Source: Fagopyrum homotropicum
Lineage: Eukaryota > Streptophyta > Magnoliopsida > Caryophyllales > Polygonaceae
Length of the DNA: 64,000 nt
Assembly: GCA_033239125.1 (NCBI GenBank)
Contig: BSWB01000006.1
Location: 116,544,242 to 116,608,241, forward strand
Reading direction: 5' to 3'
Both the position numbers and the translations under genes were made by a program. Under the pieces are notes generated by a model. The model made no database searches. It saw only the letters and a program-made list of their open reading frames with translations, and was not told where the DNA came from. Below, piece after piece: positions 23,599-33,500 of this stretch (the first letter of the stretch is position 1; each line of letters starts with the position of its first letter).

Positions 23599-25223
23599 TT
23601 CCCAACTATAGACTAAGAGATGACATGATTTATATATGCAGAAAAATGGCAAAATCTTTTTGGTTTTGTGCTTCTACTATTGGATCACCTTCATAGTCAT
23701 GATCAATGGCAATTGAATAAGCAATTATGTATCAAACAATAAAGTCATGGAAAGACAATTGTACTTAACTCAAAAACATGCATGAGTTGGGAGGACGGAG
23801 ATGTCAAGAAGATCAAGAGTCTATCCAATCTAGATTACTAAGTCTTACAAACATGCAAGTAGGTCATAAGGGCTTGTGACATAAAAGGCTAAGAAACGTT
23901 TCAATTGGGGAGGGGAATTTTCTAGGTATGTGATGCTAATCCGGGAATGGAACTAACTTCACTTCCTTGTCCTCGATCAACTTCCCCCAAGTGCATATTT
24001 TTCCCTATCTTGCTTTCTTTTCTTTTTCTTTAGCTCATTTTTGAGACAATGGCATTGGTGTACAATAGCCGAAACCTCGGTGATTAGCCATCCTCGGGCT
24101 TTTTCTCTTTTTCGAGGTGCATCCACACCGGGCACACATACCAAAGCTCGTTAGGGCTATTGGCTTATTTGACTTTGGCAAGGCACCAACACCCGATTAT
24201 GTGAAGTGTACCGAGTTACTTGTCATTTAAACCAACGCCCCCAAACCTATTTTGGCTACACTTCCACAATAATTTCAGCATTCCATTCACGACATTCTTT
24301 TCATTACATCTTCACCCCGCACTTGCTTTTTACACATTCAAACACACTAGCATGCTCCTATTCCCGGATGGGTTTTAAAAAGAGGTCAAATTTTATATCA
24401 ATTGAGGTGCTCAAGCAATCATGATCAAGATGAGAAGTAGAGAAAGATGAAGTGCCTTATTCATTCCTAGATGGTATGCAAGAACTATCATGTAATTTCG
24501 ATTTTCAATACTCAATCCATTCTAGGCAATCATCATGATCTCAAGTCATTCATGGAATTCAAGAGAAGTAGTTCAAGTCCACATATGCATTTATCAATTC
24601 AACACATAAGGCCATTCATAGCCAATCACAAGACAAGTTTCATCATTAGGATCATATCCAAGCCTAGAAAGCACAAAAAATTTTTAAATTTTCTGATTTT
24701 TATGGAATTTTCGATTTAAGTATGTACAATGCAAGATATGTGCAAATATTAACCTATCCTAGATGCTCATCATGCAAAGGATCATGCAAACCCCACCCCA
24801 TACTTAGAAACACATTGTCCCCAATGTGGTATTCAAGTAAAGAGAGTGAAAGAAGGTTCTCACAATGTAAAATGGTTTTCTTCGGTATTTGGGAATTCCT
24901 AAGAGGATTGATGTTGGATGATCCTTTCAACCATGGTAGGGAGCTCTAAGCATCCTTCAAGCTTTGAAACCCGCGCTAGGCACCGCTAGCCGTCCAAGTT
25001 CCGCGTCCGCTCCACCCATGATTAGTGAGGGTTTCATCATCATCATTTCCAAGAAAGGTTTCCAATGCCACTAATGTTCTTGCACACATAAAATAGACAA
25101 AACACACAAAGCACACAAAAACAGAAAAATCTAAGCTAAAATGAAGAAAAAAAATGTTACCGATGGGTTGCCTCCCACCAAGCGCTTCTTTAAGGTCATT
25201 AGCTTGACCAAGCTCGGGAGCGT
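23599..25223 (-). other. Element B 3' non-coding region
   Basis: 1.6 kb between pol and the polypurine tract. Many Athila elements carry an env-like gene here, but no long minus-strand frame or signal/transmembrane pattern is visible. It contains the conserved hairpin CACATTG..CAATGTG (24811-24828) with a flanking AAGTATGGGGTGGGG. A 112-codon minus frame overlapping the pol end (24976-25314) is treated as a shadow. Confidence 0.65.
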
Positions 25224-28200
25224 TTATGCAAGGTGAAGCGGGGCGATCATGTCTATTGGGGCTCCCGGAATGTACTTCTTCAAGCGATGCCCATTCACTT
25301 TGAAATCTCCACAATGCTCCCCTCCTATCTCAATAGCTCCATGGGGAAAGATCTTCTTTACCACATATGGCCCAGTCCATCTTGATTTGAGCTTTCCGGG
25401 GAAAAGCCTTAGCCTCGAGTTGAAGAGAAGGACAAGATCTCCTTCACTCAACTCTTTTGGAATGATCCTCTTGTCATGCCACCTTTTGGTTCTCTCCTTG
25501 TAAATCCGGGCATTCTCATAAGCTTCCAACCGGAGTTCCTCAAGGGCATTGATATCAAGCAATCTCTTCTCTCCCGCCTCCTTGAGGTCAAAATTTAGCC
25601 ACTTAATGGCCCAATAAGCTCTATGCTCCATTTCCACCGGAAGATGGCAAGACTTGCCATAGACCAATTTGTAGGGAGTGGTGCCAATAGGTGTCTTGAA
25701 GGCGGTTCTATATGCCCATAGTGCGTCATTGAGCTTCATGGCCCAATCCTTCCTTGTTCTAGACACCGTCTTCTCGAGGATGGCCTTGATTTCTCGGTTG
25801 GAGATCTCCACTTGGCCACTAGTTTGGGGGTGGTAGGGTGTGGCCACTTTATGAGTCACCCCATACTTGGCCAAAAGTGCTCCAAAATTCCTATTTGTGA
25901 AGTGCTTCCCTCCATCACTAATGATCACCCTTGGTGTTCCAAACCTAGGGAAGATCACTCGGTTGAAGAACCGCACCACCACCTTGGCATCATTCGTAGG
26001 AGAGGCGATTGCCTCTACCCATCTTGACACATAGTCCACCGCCAATAGGATGAATAGATTGCCACATGAAGAAGGGAATGGTCCCATGAAGTCTACACCC
26101 CACACATCAAAAATCTCAACTTCTTGGATGTTGTTCAAGGGCATTTCATTCCTCCTTGAGATGTTCCCCGTTCTTTGGCAAGCATCACATGCCGCTACAA
26201 AACCTTGCACATCTCTAAACAAGTTAGGCCAATAAAAACCGGATTGCAATACCTTGGCACACGTTTTGTGTGAGCTAGCATGGCCTCCACATGGTAGGGA
26301 GTGACAATGCCGGATCACACTCTCCATTTCATCTTCCGGTATGCATCTTCTAAGCACCCCATCCGGGCCTCTCTTGAATAGAAGTGGCTCGCTCCAATAG
26401 TAATGCCTTACATCGTTGAAGAACTTCTTCCTTTGTGAATATGATAATCCGGGAGGCACTTCCTCACACACCAAGTAATTCACAATGTCGGCATACCATG
26501 GCTCACTTCCCCTAGCCACTTGGAATAAGCATTCTTCCACCATTTGCAATTGTTCATCCTGGAACGAGTCATCTATCGGGATGTTGTCTTTCCCAAGCTC
26601 TAATGGTGGGAGTCTACTAAGGTGATCCGCCACCGAGTTCTCGGATCCCTTCTTATCTCTTATTTCCAAATCAAACTCTTGAAGAAGAAGGATCCACCGA
26701 ATCAACCTTGGCTTGGCATCCTTCTTTGTAAGTAGATAACGGATCGCCGCATGATCCGTGTAAACTATGACCTTCGCTCCAACAAGGTACGAGCAGAACT
26801 TCTCAAATACATACACTACCGCTAACAACTCCTTCTCGGTAGTAGCATAATTGAGTTGGGCATCATCTAGCGTCTTGCTAGCATAGTAAATAGCATGAGT
26901 GCGCCCTTCTTTCCTTTGCCCCAAAACGGCCCCAACGGCCACATCACTTGCATCGCACATAATCTCAAATGGTAGACTCCAATCCGGAGGTTGCATGATA
27001 GGTGCGGAGATCAAGGCGTTCTTCAACCTACAAAACGCTTCAAGACAATCTTTGGAAAACACAAAATCAACATCTTTCATTAGTAGGTTAGTGAGAGGCT
27101 TAGAAATTTTAGAGAAATCTTGAATAAACCTCCGGTAAAAACCGGCATGCCCTAAGAAACTCCTTACCCCCTTCACCGAGGTAGGTGGTGGCAACTTCTC
27201 TATTGTTTCAATCTTAGCCCTATCAACCTCAATGCCACGGTTAGACACCAAGTGTCCTAACACAATCCCTTCACTTACCATGAAGTGGCATTTTTCCCAA
27301 TTTAAGACAAGATTTGTTTCCTCACATCTTTGCAACACCAATGACAAATTAGCTAAGCAATTATCAAAAGAAGAACCGTAAACAGAGAAATCATCCATGA
27401 ACACTTCCATGATATTTTCTATGTATTCCGAAAAGATGGCCATCATACACCTTTGAAAGGTGGCGGGTGCATTACACAACCCAAATGACATTCTCCTATA
27501 TGCAAATGTACCCCATGGACATGTAAAAGTTGTTTTCTCTTGGTCATCGGGGTGGATAGGGATTTGGAAGAATCCACTATACCCATCTAGATAGCAAAAG
27601 TGAGAGTGTTGAGCTAATCTTTCTAGCATTTGGTCAATGAAGGGGAGGGGAAAGTGATCTTTCCTAGAGGCCATGTTCAATTTCCTATAATCTATACACA
27701 TTCTCCATCCCGTGACCGTCCTAGTTGGTATTAGTTCATTGTTCTCATTAGTTACTACCGTCATTCCACCTTTCTTAGGTACTACATGAACGGGGCTAAC
27801 CCACTTACTATCCGAGATAGGGTAGATAATTCCCGCATCTAGCAACTTAATGATTTCCTTCTTGACCACCTCTTTCATTATAGGATTCAATCTCCTTTGA
27901 TGTTCAATAGAGGGTTTGTGGTTATCTTCCATCATTATCTTATGCATGCACAAAGATGGCTTAATGCCAACCAAATCATCAATAGTATAACCAATGGCTT
28001 TCCTATGCAATCTTAGTTCATGCAGCAATTTAGCAAGTTCATCATCACTCAAGCATGCATTAACAATCACCGGATATGTAGAATTATCACCAAGGAATGC
28101 ATACTTTAAATGAGAGGGGAGGGGTTTGAGTTCAAGTGAGGGAGGACCTTTATCAGTTGAAGACGATCCAAACAAGGTTGGATGAGATGAATCCAAAGCA

Positions 28201-30968
28201 AATGAAGACTCTCCTTGGCTCCTAGAAGCTTGATCATCATCAAGAGCTGATTCAGGGGAAACCACGGTTGGAATCACGGTTGGCTCAACTTCCATGACCG
28301 TGGTTCTTGCCAAGCTTGCTTCTCGGAGTTGTCCAGAGAGTTTGACGGCCGTGGAACCCAAATCTCGACCGTGGAACTTGCAGCTGTTCACAATTTCTTC
28401 ATGGCTCTCAAATCCAACTCTTGGCTCCTCTTCCAATGCCTCCAAGGCTTTGATCTCTTCATTGCAATTCTCCTCAATGTCTTCCTCCATCTTACTCAAG
28501 GTAAGAACCTTCTCCAAGGGATCCTTGATCAAAATCGAGCTCACCATTTCTCTAGATTCTTCTTGCTCGACTATGTTGAAGATATCTTCATCAAGGGTTG
28601 GCCCTTTCATCATTGTGGACAGCTTGAACTTGATGTTCTCCTCTCCTATGTTGAAGGAGAGAGTCCCGTTCTTGCAATCCACTAAACATCCGGAGGTAGC
28701 TAAGAAAGGTCTTCCTAGGATGATGGGAACCGGGTAATCCGCCGGAATGTCCAACACTACAAAGTCAATAGGCACATAGAATCCTCCCAATTGCACCGGA
28801 ATGTCCTCAAGAATCCCAACTGGATGAGTGATAGAACGGTCCGCCATATAGAGGGTCATCTTGACCGGTTTTGGCTCTCCTACCCCGACCTTGTTACTAA
28901 GTGCAAGCGGTATGATGCTTACACTTGCTCCAAGATCACAAAGGGCTTCGTACTTCACGTCTCCTACTTCAATCGGAACACAAAAAGAGCCCGGATCCCT
29001 TAGCTTGGGAGGCATTGCCTCCTTCATTGTTTGGATTAACTCCGAGGATCTCTTGGTCATCCTAATCTCCCCATACTCCTCCAACTTCCTTTTGTTGGAG
29101 AGTATTTCTTTCAAGAATTTTCCGTATGCCGGCATTCCTAAGATGGCATCCATGAACGGAATGTTAATATGTAACTTGGACATTAGTTCAAGGAACTTAC
29201 CAAAGTGATTGTCCAAACGAGCTCTTGCTCTTGATTGTGGGAACGGTAGTGGTGGCTTGTATGGAGGCGGTGCTACATAAGTTGGCTCTACATCCTTGCT
29301 CTTGCCTCCATCATCTTGCTTTCTTCCCTCTTCTACCACTACTTGACTCCCTTTAGCTTGGTCCTTGGGCAAAGGATCCTTCATACTCAACCCACTCCTT
29401 GTTGTGATAGCCAAAACTTGGCCTCTTGGGTTGTCTTCGGTTCTTCCGGGAAGCTTCCCCGGATCTCTATGTGCCTCACCCGCCTTTTGAAAGACTTGTG
29501 CTTCCAAGACCTTTTGAGCCTTAGAAATTGAAGTAACGGTGCTCTCAAGTCCACTCAATCTTCCTAGCAATTGTTCAAACATGACTTCGGTTCTATCCTT
29601 TGAAGGTTGAGTAAAACCGGGTGGAGGTTCTTGTGAAGCTCTTTGTGGTGGAGTTGTGCTTGTGGAGGCGGGAGGGTTCAAGGCTCCATCCGGATTAGAG
29701 TAAGAAAACCCGGGATGGTTGTGGTTTGGCCGGTAATTGTTGAATTGCCGGTTGTTGTTGAAATTTCTTGGGCCTTGGTAATTGTTGAAGTTGCCCCTTC
29801 CCATATAATTCACATCTTCCTCCTTGGAAGACAAGTTGGCTCGTGGAGGTGTTTGAGGAGTTGCTTGGCTCTTCAAGGTGGTAGTGCACAACTCTCTCAA
29901 GGACTTCAACTCATTGTTGATGGCGTCAAGCTTGAAATTGCTCATGGTGACTTCGCTCACCTCATATGCTCCCGCCTTTCTCCCTTCACTCTTCCTATGG
30001 GAGTACTTCTCAATCACTAGAGCTTGCTTCTCCACAAACTCCCAAGCATCATCTACATGTTTCTCCATAAATGTCCCACCGGAAAGAGATTGAAGCTTGA
30101 ATTGGCTATCTTCATCAAGCCCCTTGAAGTAGATCTCCAATAGCTCAATCTTCGGTATACCATGGTGTGGGCAATCTAGGAGAAGGTCTTTGAATCTATC
30201 CCAAGACTTGAACAAACTTTCTCTATCCCTCATCACAAAGGCATTGATCTTTCCCCTTAACTCGGTAGTCTTGGAAGGTGGGAAAAACTTGGTCAAGAAC
30301 TCGGTTGTCATCTCCTCCCAAGTACCAACTCTCCCTTGTGGAATAGATTGATACCAAGCCAAGGCTTTGTCCTTAAGAGAGAAGGAAAAGGCCCTTAGCT
30401 TATGGTTGTTGCTCTCCAATCTTGGTGGTCTAAGAGTCTCCATCAAAATTTCATAGTTCATCAAATGTCGGTGAGGAGACTCTCCTTCCATCCCTCCAAA
30501 TTGGTTATGCCGGATCATTTGTAGAACTTGAGGGCGGAGCTCGTAATCATGGGCTGCGGGATCTCCTAAGTTCACACCCGGGCGGTGTGCTCTTTGTGCC
30601 GGATCCATACGTTGCCCCAATGTTTGTGGCTCATCCATAGCAATGGGCACAACCCTAACGTTCACCGCCGGCTGCGGTTGTGGTGGAGGTTGAGGAGGTT
30701 GTTGACGGTTAAGCTCCCTTTGCACAAGTGCTTGCCTAATCTCCTCAATCTCCCTCCTAGTTGCCTCTTGCCTCTCATTGGCAAGTCTCCTTTCTTCCTC
30801 CAAGAGCTCATCTCTTAGCCTAATTTGCTCTAAGGCTTCATCCAACTCAGCTTGGAGATTCCTACCGGCCATCTCTTTCTCTTTTCGAATGCTCTTGGAT
30901 CTAGATCTAAGGGTTTTCTCCGGTTCGGGATCGAATGGAGCTAAATCCTTGCCACGAGATCTTCGCAT
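25224..30968 (-). CDS. Gag-pol polyprotein of element B, intact
   Basis: Encodes capsid, protease, reverse transcriptase, RNase H and integrase for RNA-mediated transposition. Numbered from the MRRSRGKD start, shared with C and A (an upstream in-frame ATG at 31010 would add 14 residues): coiled coil about 36-90; gag core about 150-320; Asn/Pro-rich linker about 385-470; protease CDLGAS at 677-682 and ILGRPF at 750-755; RT with Asp1128 in LDGYSG and FMDD at 1190-1193; RNase H Asp1339, Glu1380, Asp1405, Asp1448; integrase zinc motif His1556, His1563, Cys1594, Cys1597; catalytic Asp1626, Asp1685, Glu1721 (D-x58-D-x35-E); C-terminal GPYVV tail. No CCHC knuckle in gag and no chromodomain. 1914 codons without stop or frameshift. 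RT and integrase wording match the Athila clade. Confidence 0.95.
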   Translation of the reverse strand: MRRSRGKDLAPFDPEPEKTLRSRSKSIRKEKEMAGRNLQAELDEALEQIRLRDELLEEERRLANERQEATRREIEEIRQALVQRELNRQQPPQPPPQPQPAVNVRVVPIAMDEPQTLGQRMDPAQRAHRPGVNLGDPAAHDYELRPQVLQMIRHNQFGGMEGESPHRHLMNYEILMETLRPPRLESNNHKLRAFSFSLKDKALAWYQSIPQGRVGTWEEMTTEFLTKFFPPSKTTELRGKINAFVMRDRESLFKSWDRFKDLLLDCPHHGIPKIELLEIYFKGLDEDSQFKLQSLSGGTFMEKHVDDAWEFVEKQALVIEKYSHRKSEGRKAGAYEVSEVTMSNFKLDAINNELKSLRELCTTTLKSQATPQTPPRANLSSKEEDVNYMGRGNFNNYQGPRNFNNNRQFNNYRPNHNHPGFSYSNPDGALNPPASTSTTPPQRASQEPPPGFTQPSKDRTEVMFEQLLGRLSGLESTVTSISKAQKVLEAQVFQKAGEAHRDPGKLPGRTEDNPRGQVLAITTRSGLSMKDPLPKDQAKGSQVVVEEGRKQDDGGKSKDVEPTYVAPPPYKPPLPFPQSRARARLDNHFGKFLELMSKLHINIPFMDAILGMPAYGKFLKEILSNKRKLEEYGEIRMTKRSSELIQTMKEAMPPKLRDPGSFCVPIEVGDVKYEALCDLGASVSIIPLALSNKVGVGEPKPVKMTLYMADRSITHPVGILEDIPVQLGGFYVPIDFVVLDIPADYPVPIILGRPFLATSGCLVDCKNGTLSFNIGEENIKFKLSTMMKGPTLDEDIFNIVEQEESREMVSSILIKDPLEKVLTLSKMEEDIEENCNEEIKALEALEEEPRVGFESHEEIVNSCKFHGRDLGSTAVKLSGQLREASLARTTVMEVEPTVIPTVVSPESALDDDQASRSQGESSFALDSSHPTLFGSSSTDKGPPSLELKPLPSHLKYAFLGDNSTYPVIVNACLSDDELAKLLHELRLHRKAIGYTIDDLVGIKPSLCMHKIMMEDNHKPSIEHQRRLNPIMKEVVKKEIIKLLDAGIIYPISDSKWVSPVHVVPKKGGMTVVTNENNELIPTRTVTGWRMCIDYRKLNMASRKDHFPLPFIDQMLERLAQHSHFCYLDGYSGFFQIPIHPDDQEKTTFTCPWGTFAYRRMSFGLCNAPATFQRCMMAIFSEYIENIMEVFMDDFSVYGSSFDNCLANLSLVLQRCEETNLVLNWEKCHFMVSEGIVLGHLVSNRGIEVDRAKIETIEKLPPPTSVKGVRSFLGHAGFYRRFIQDFSKISKPLTNLLMKDVDFVFSKDCLEAFCRLKNALISAPIMQPPDWSLPFEIMCDASDVAVGAVLGQRKEGRTHAIYYASKTLDDAQLNYATTEKELLAVVYVFEKFCSYLVGAKVIVYTDHAAIRYLLTKKDAKPRLIRWILLLQEFDLEIRDKKGSENSVADHLSRLPPLELGKDNIPIDDSFQDEQLQMVEECLFQVARGSEPWYADIVNYLVCEEVPPGLSYSQRKKFFNDVRHYYWSEPLLFKRGPDGVLRRCIPEDEMESVIRHCHSLPCGGHASSHKTCAKVLQSGFYWPNLFRDVQGFVAACDACQRTGNISRRNEMPLNNIQEVEIFDVWGVDFMGPFPSSCGNLFILLAVDYVSRWVEAIASPTNDAKVVVRFFNRVIFPRFGTPRVIISDGGKHFTNRNFGALLAKYGVTHKVATPYHPQTSGQVEISNREIKAILEKTVSRTRKDWAMKLNDALWAYRTAFKTPIGTTPYKLVYGKSCHLPVEMEHRAYWAIKWLNFDLKEAGEKRLLDINALEELRLEAYENARIYKERTKRWHDKRIIPKELSEGDLVLLFNSRLRLFPGKLKSRWTGPYVVKKIFPHGAIEIGGEHCGDFKVNGHRLKKYIPGAPIDMIAPLHLA
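28259..28375 (-). repeat. GC-rich palindrome cluster inside the B coding region
   Basis: Repeated CCACGG, GACCGTGG and ACGGCCGTGG sites between the protease and RT parts, the same motif class as the LTR clusters. Here they must also encode protein. Confidence 0.6.
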
Positions 30969-31084
30969 ACACCTAAAGAGTAAGAGATGTCCTGAAAAGC
31001 AAAGACACACACCAAAGAGAGATCAAAAGCAACAAGAAAGATCTACACTACCAACAATCACGAAATGACTCAATCTAGACCTAG

Positions 31085-31102
31085 TCCCCGGCAACGGCGC
31101 CA
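31085..31102 (-). other. Primer binding site of B (tRNA-Asp)
   Basis: On minus it reads TGGCGCCGTTGCCGGGGA, a perfect complement of the plant tRNA-Asp 3' end, 6 bp from the LTR. Confidence 0.95.
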
Positions 31103-31108
31103 AAAACT

Positions 31109-32906
31109 TGTCACGCTAGGAAATAGCACAAAAAGCTTTACATTTATAAACTCGAACTAAATCCTAAACTACCTAGCGAAACCCGCAGTGTACGGATCGT
31201 TATGTAGAAAGGTAAGTATTCCGAGGTCGAACTCAAAGACTAAGGTGAAATCGAGTCAAGCAATGATCAAAAATAGTGTAAATCTAGGCTAAGACAAGAT
31301 GAGGAACAAAGAAAATGGAAAACTCAATGTTTTTGTTGGTTTTTATGGTCATCAAGCAAGGGTCATAACTCATGCAAAGCAATAAATCAAACCAAACCAA
31401 AAATCAGCACAAATAAACGAGTCAAACGAGATATTGATCAAGAGAAAGGGAAGACGGATTCTAGGGGTTGGAAATTCCGGTTATGGCATAAAACTCAAGT
31501 TATCTATTCATTCTTTGGATTGATTATGATATGTTGGGATTAAGTGTTCCTAAAATGGGATCAATTACCGGGTAAGTCTCATGATCCAACTAATCCACAC
31601 CTAAGGTCTCATTACCGGGTAAGTCTCTAAGAACCTAAGGGGAGGAATTTAACACAAACCGGATTGTTTAATTAGGGATCTAACCTATCCTCACCGGGTA
31701 AGTCTCGGAAAGGGAAGTCCTAATCAACTATCCTAGCACATTTAATCCAATGGCGGCTTATTAGGCTCACCATTACCCAAGGTTTTGCTATTTTAGATTC
31801 TAAGGGCAAGGATTACCGGGTAAGTCTCTCCTAACACTTAGTCGCTACACTAGGACACCCTAGGGTAGGTTAAACTCAGCAAAAACTTAGGGTTTCAACA
31901 ATTTTATGAACCTAAGATAAGATCCTTCGAACCAGGAAGAACCACGGTTTGTTCTACAGAAACCACGACCGTGGTTCTTCAAGAACTACCCGTGATTTCT
32001 AACAGTAGCTACGTTCATAAACAAAAATCATCCAAAGGTAAATCTAAGTTCGTCCTATCATAGATCTAGCCATAACCATCCTTTCCTTACCCTAGAATCG
32101 CATCAATCTAGCCTACAACATTCATATTAGAAATCAAAACAAACAAGCATAGATTCATAACCTCCATTGCAAGAAAATGAGAGAAAGAAGATGAACAAAT
32201 GAACTTCAAACACAATCTAAATCTGAAGATGAAATTAGAACGACTTACAACCCTTCCAAAGGAAGGTTCAAGAGTTCAAAAACTTCTAGAAATAAATCCG
32301 AAAATACAAGAGCTAAGTGTGTCTTCTCCTCTCCAATGGTAATGGCTCCTTTCTTCTTCTTCTTGCACTTTCCTTCCTAGAAAAAGTCCTTCTTCTTCTT
32401 GGAATATATTTTGTCAAAGAAAAATGGAGAATATGTGAGCTGCTCTCAAACTACCCAAATCCCAGCTGCCTCTAACAACTATCAAGGAACACTTTTATAA
32501 CCAATTCTTCATGAGCTGGCCATGAGAGTCGTGGCACAGCTGTCACGAGAATCTGGCAAAATCCACGGTCATTTCCACGGCCGTGGTTCTTCAGAGAACC
32601 GTGATTCTGTGCAGAAACTTCGCCTTGGATCATTAGGCTGTGGTTTGGTGCATGGCCTGTGTTGGCAAGGTTCCTTGAGTCTTTCTCAGCCCTTGCCTTG
32701 CGTTCTAATGAGTTTGGAAACGTGTCGTTTTGGCTCGAAACTTCCCGAAATACCTACAAAACACACACAAGTCCGTGTAGACGTCTATCTCGACAAAATA
32801 CATGTTTTGAGTGCAAAACGTATTGGACTAGTGCTAGATAATGCATGATTGAGCGAGAATTCTACCTAAATGTGCACCTAAAACTATGCTATAAATCGTG
32901 TTATCA
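31109..32906 (-). repeat. 5' LTR of B
   Basis: Near-identical to 21762-23559. The TATA-like TTATAAAAG box (minus, 32492-32500) should drive the gag-pol transcript. The four-copy array is at 31564-31828, downstream of the TATA box and so probably in the transcript leader. Confidence 0.95.
32492..32500 (-). promoter_or_regulatory. Likely TATA box of the B 5' LTR
   Basis: TTATAAAAG on minus, about 60 bp downstream (element sense) of palindrome cluster 1. Same place as the boxes in C and D. Confidence 0.6.
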
Positions 32907-32911
32907 CCTTG
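32907..32911. repeat. Right target-site duplication of B (CCTTG)
   Basis: Matches 21757-21761 exactly; C sequence resumes here. Confidence 0.95.
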
Positions 32912-33483
32912 GTATGTGTGCCCGGTGTGAGGCACCACGGAATAATCCCGAGGGTCGCTAATCACCAAGGTTTCGGCTTTTGTACACCAATGCCATTGCC
33001 TCAAAAATAAGTGAAAGAAAAAGAAAGTGAATAAGAAAAGAAAAGAAAGAAAAGATGGAGAAAAATATACACTTGTTGGAAAGTTGATCAAAATGAAATT
33101 GTGAAGTTAGTTCCTTTTCCGGATTAGCATCACATGACCTAAAAATTCCTACCTATTCACAACGTTTCTTGGCCTCTTCTTTCCTAAGTCCTTGTGACCT
33201 ATTTGCATGTGTGTAAGACTTAGTGATCTAGATTGGATATACCCATGATCATCTTGACTTCTTCATTTTCACCTTGCATGCATGCTTTCGAGTTAAGTAT
33301 AATTGTCTTTCCATGCCTTCATTTATTTTATGCATGATTGCTTGTCCATTGCCATGAAACATGACTATGAAGGTGATCCAATGTTAGAAGCACAATCCCA
33401 AAAAGATTTTGTTGTTTTTCTGCATGCATAAATCATGTCATCTCTTAGCCTATAGTTAGATCTTGCTCAGGGACGAGCAAACC
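32912..33483 (+). other. Element C 3' non-coding region, part 2
   Basis: Continues C after the B insertion. It parallels B's own 3' region (reverse complement of about 23600-24180) and ends with hairpin TTGCTCAGGGACGAGCAA before the polypurine tract. No gene seen. Confidence 0.7.
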
Positions 33484-33500
33484 TTAAGTATGGGGTATTT
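33484..33500 (+). other. Polypurine tract of C
   Basis: TTAAGTATGGGGTATTT directly abuts the 3' LTR. Confidence 0.8.

Larger units (their letters stand above)
21762..32906 (-). mobile_element. Element B: intact, young Athila-clade LTR retrotransposon
   Basis: All parts are present on minus: 5' LTR (31109-32906), 6-bp spacer, tRNA-Asp primer site (31085-31102), one open gag-pol frame (30968-25224), 3' region with two hairpins, polypurine tract (23560-23577) and 3' LTR (21762-23559). Both LTRs are 1798 bp. By eye they differ at three positions, all between about 22990 and 23145 in the left copy. At an assumed 1.3e-8 per site per year this is about 60,000 years. Perfect 5-bp target duplication. 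It lies in the 3' region of C. Total 11,145 bp. It appears competent for retrotransposition; expression is not shown. Confidence 0.95.

Noticed and set aside
23599..25223. Search for an env-like gene of Athila type in B
   Set aside because: No minus-strand frame of suitable length or with signal and membrane segments; the region is non-coding.
21762..32906. Treating B as a host gene or a virus insertion
   Set aside because: LTRs, target duplication, primer site and the Athila-type pol show an LTR retrotransposon; no movement, coat or envelope gene is present.
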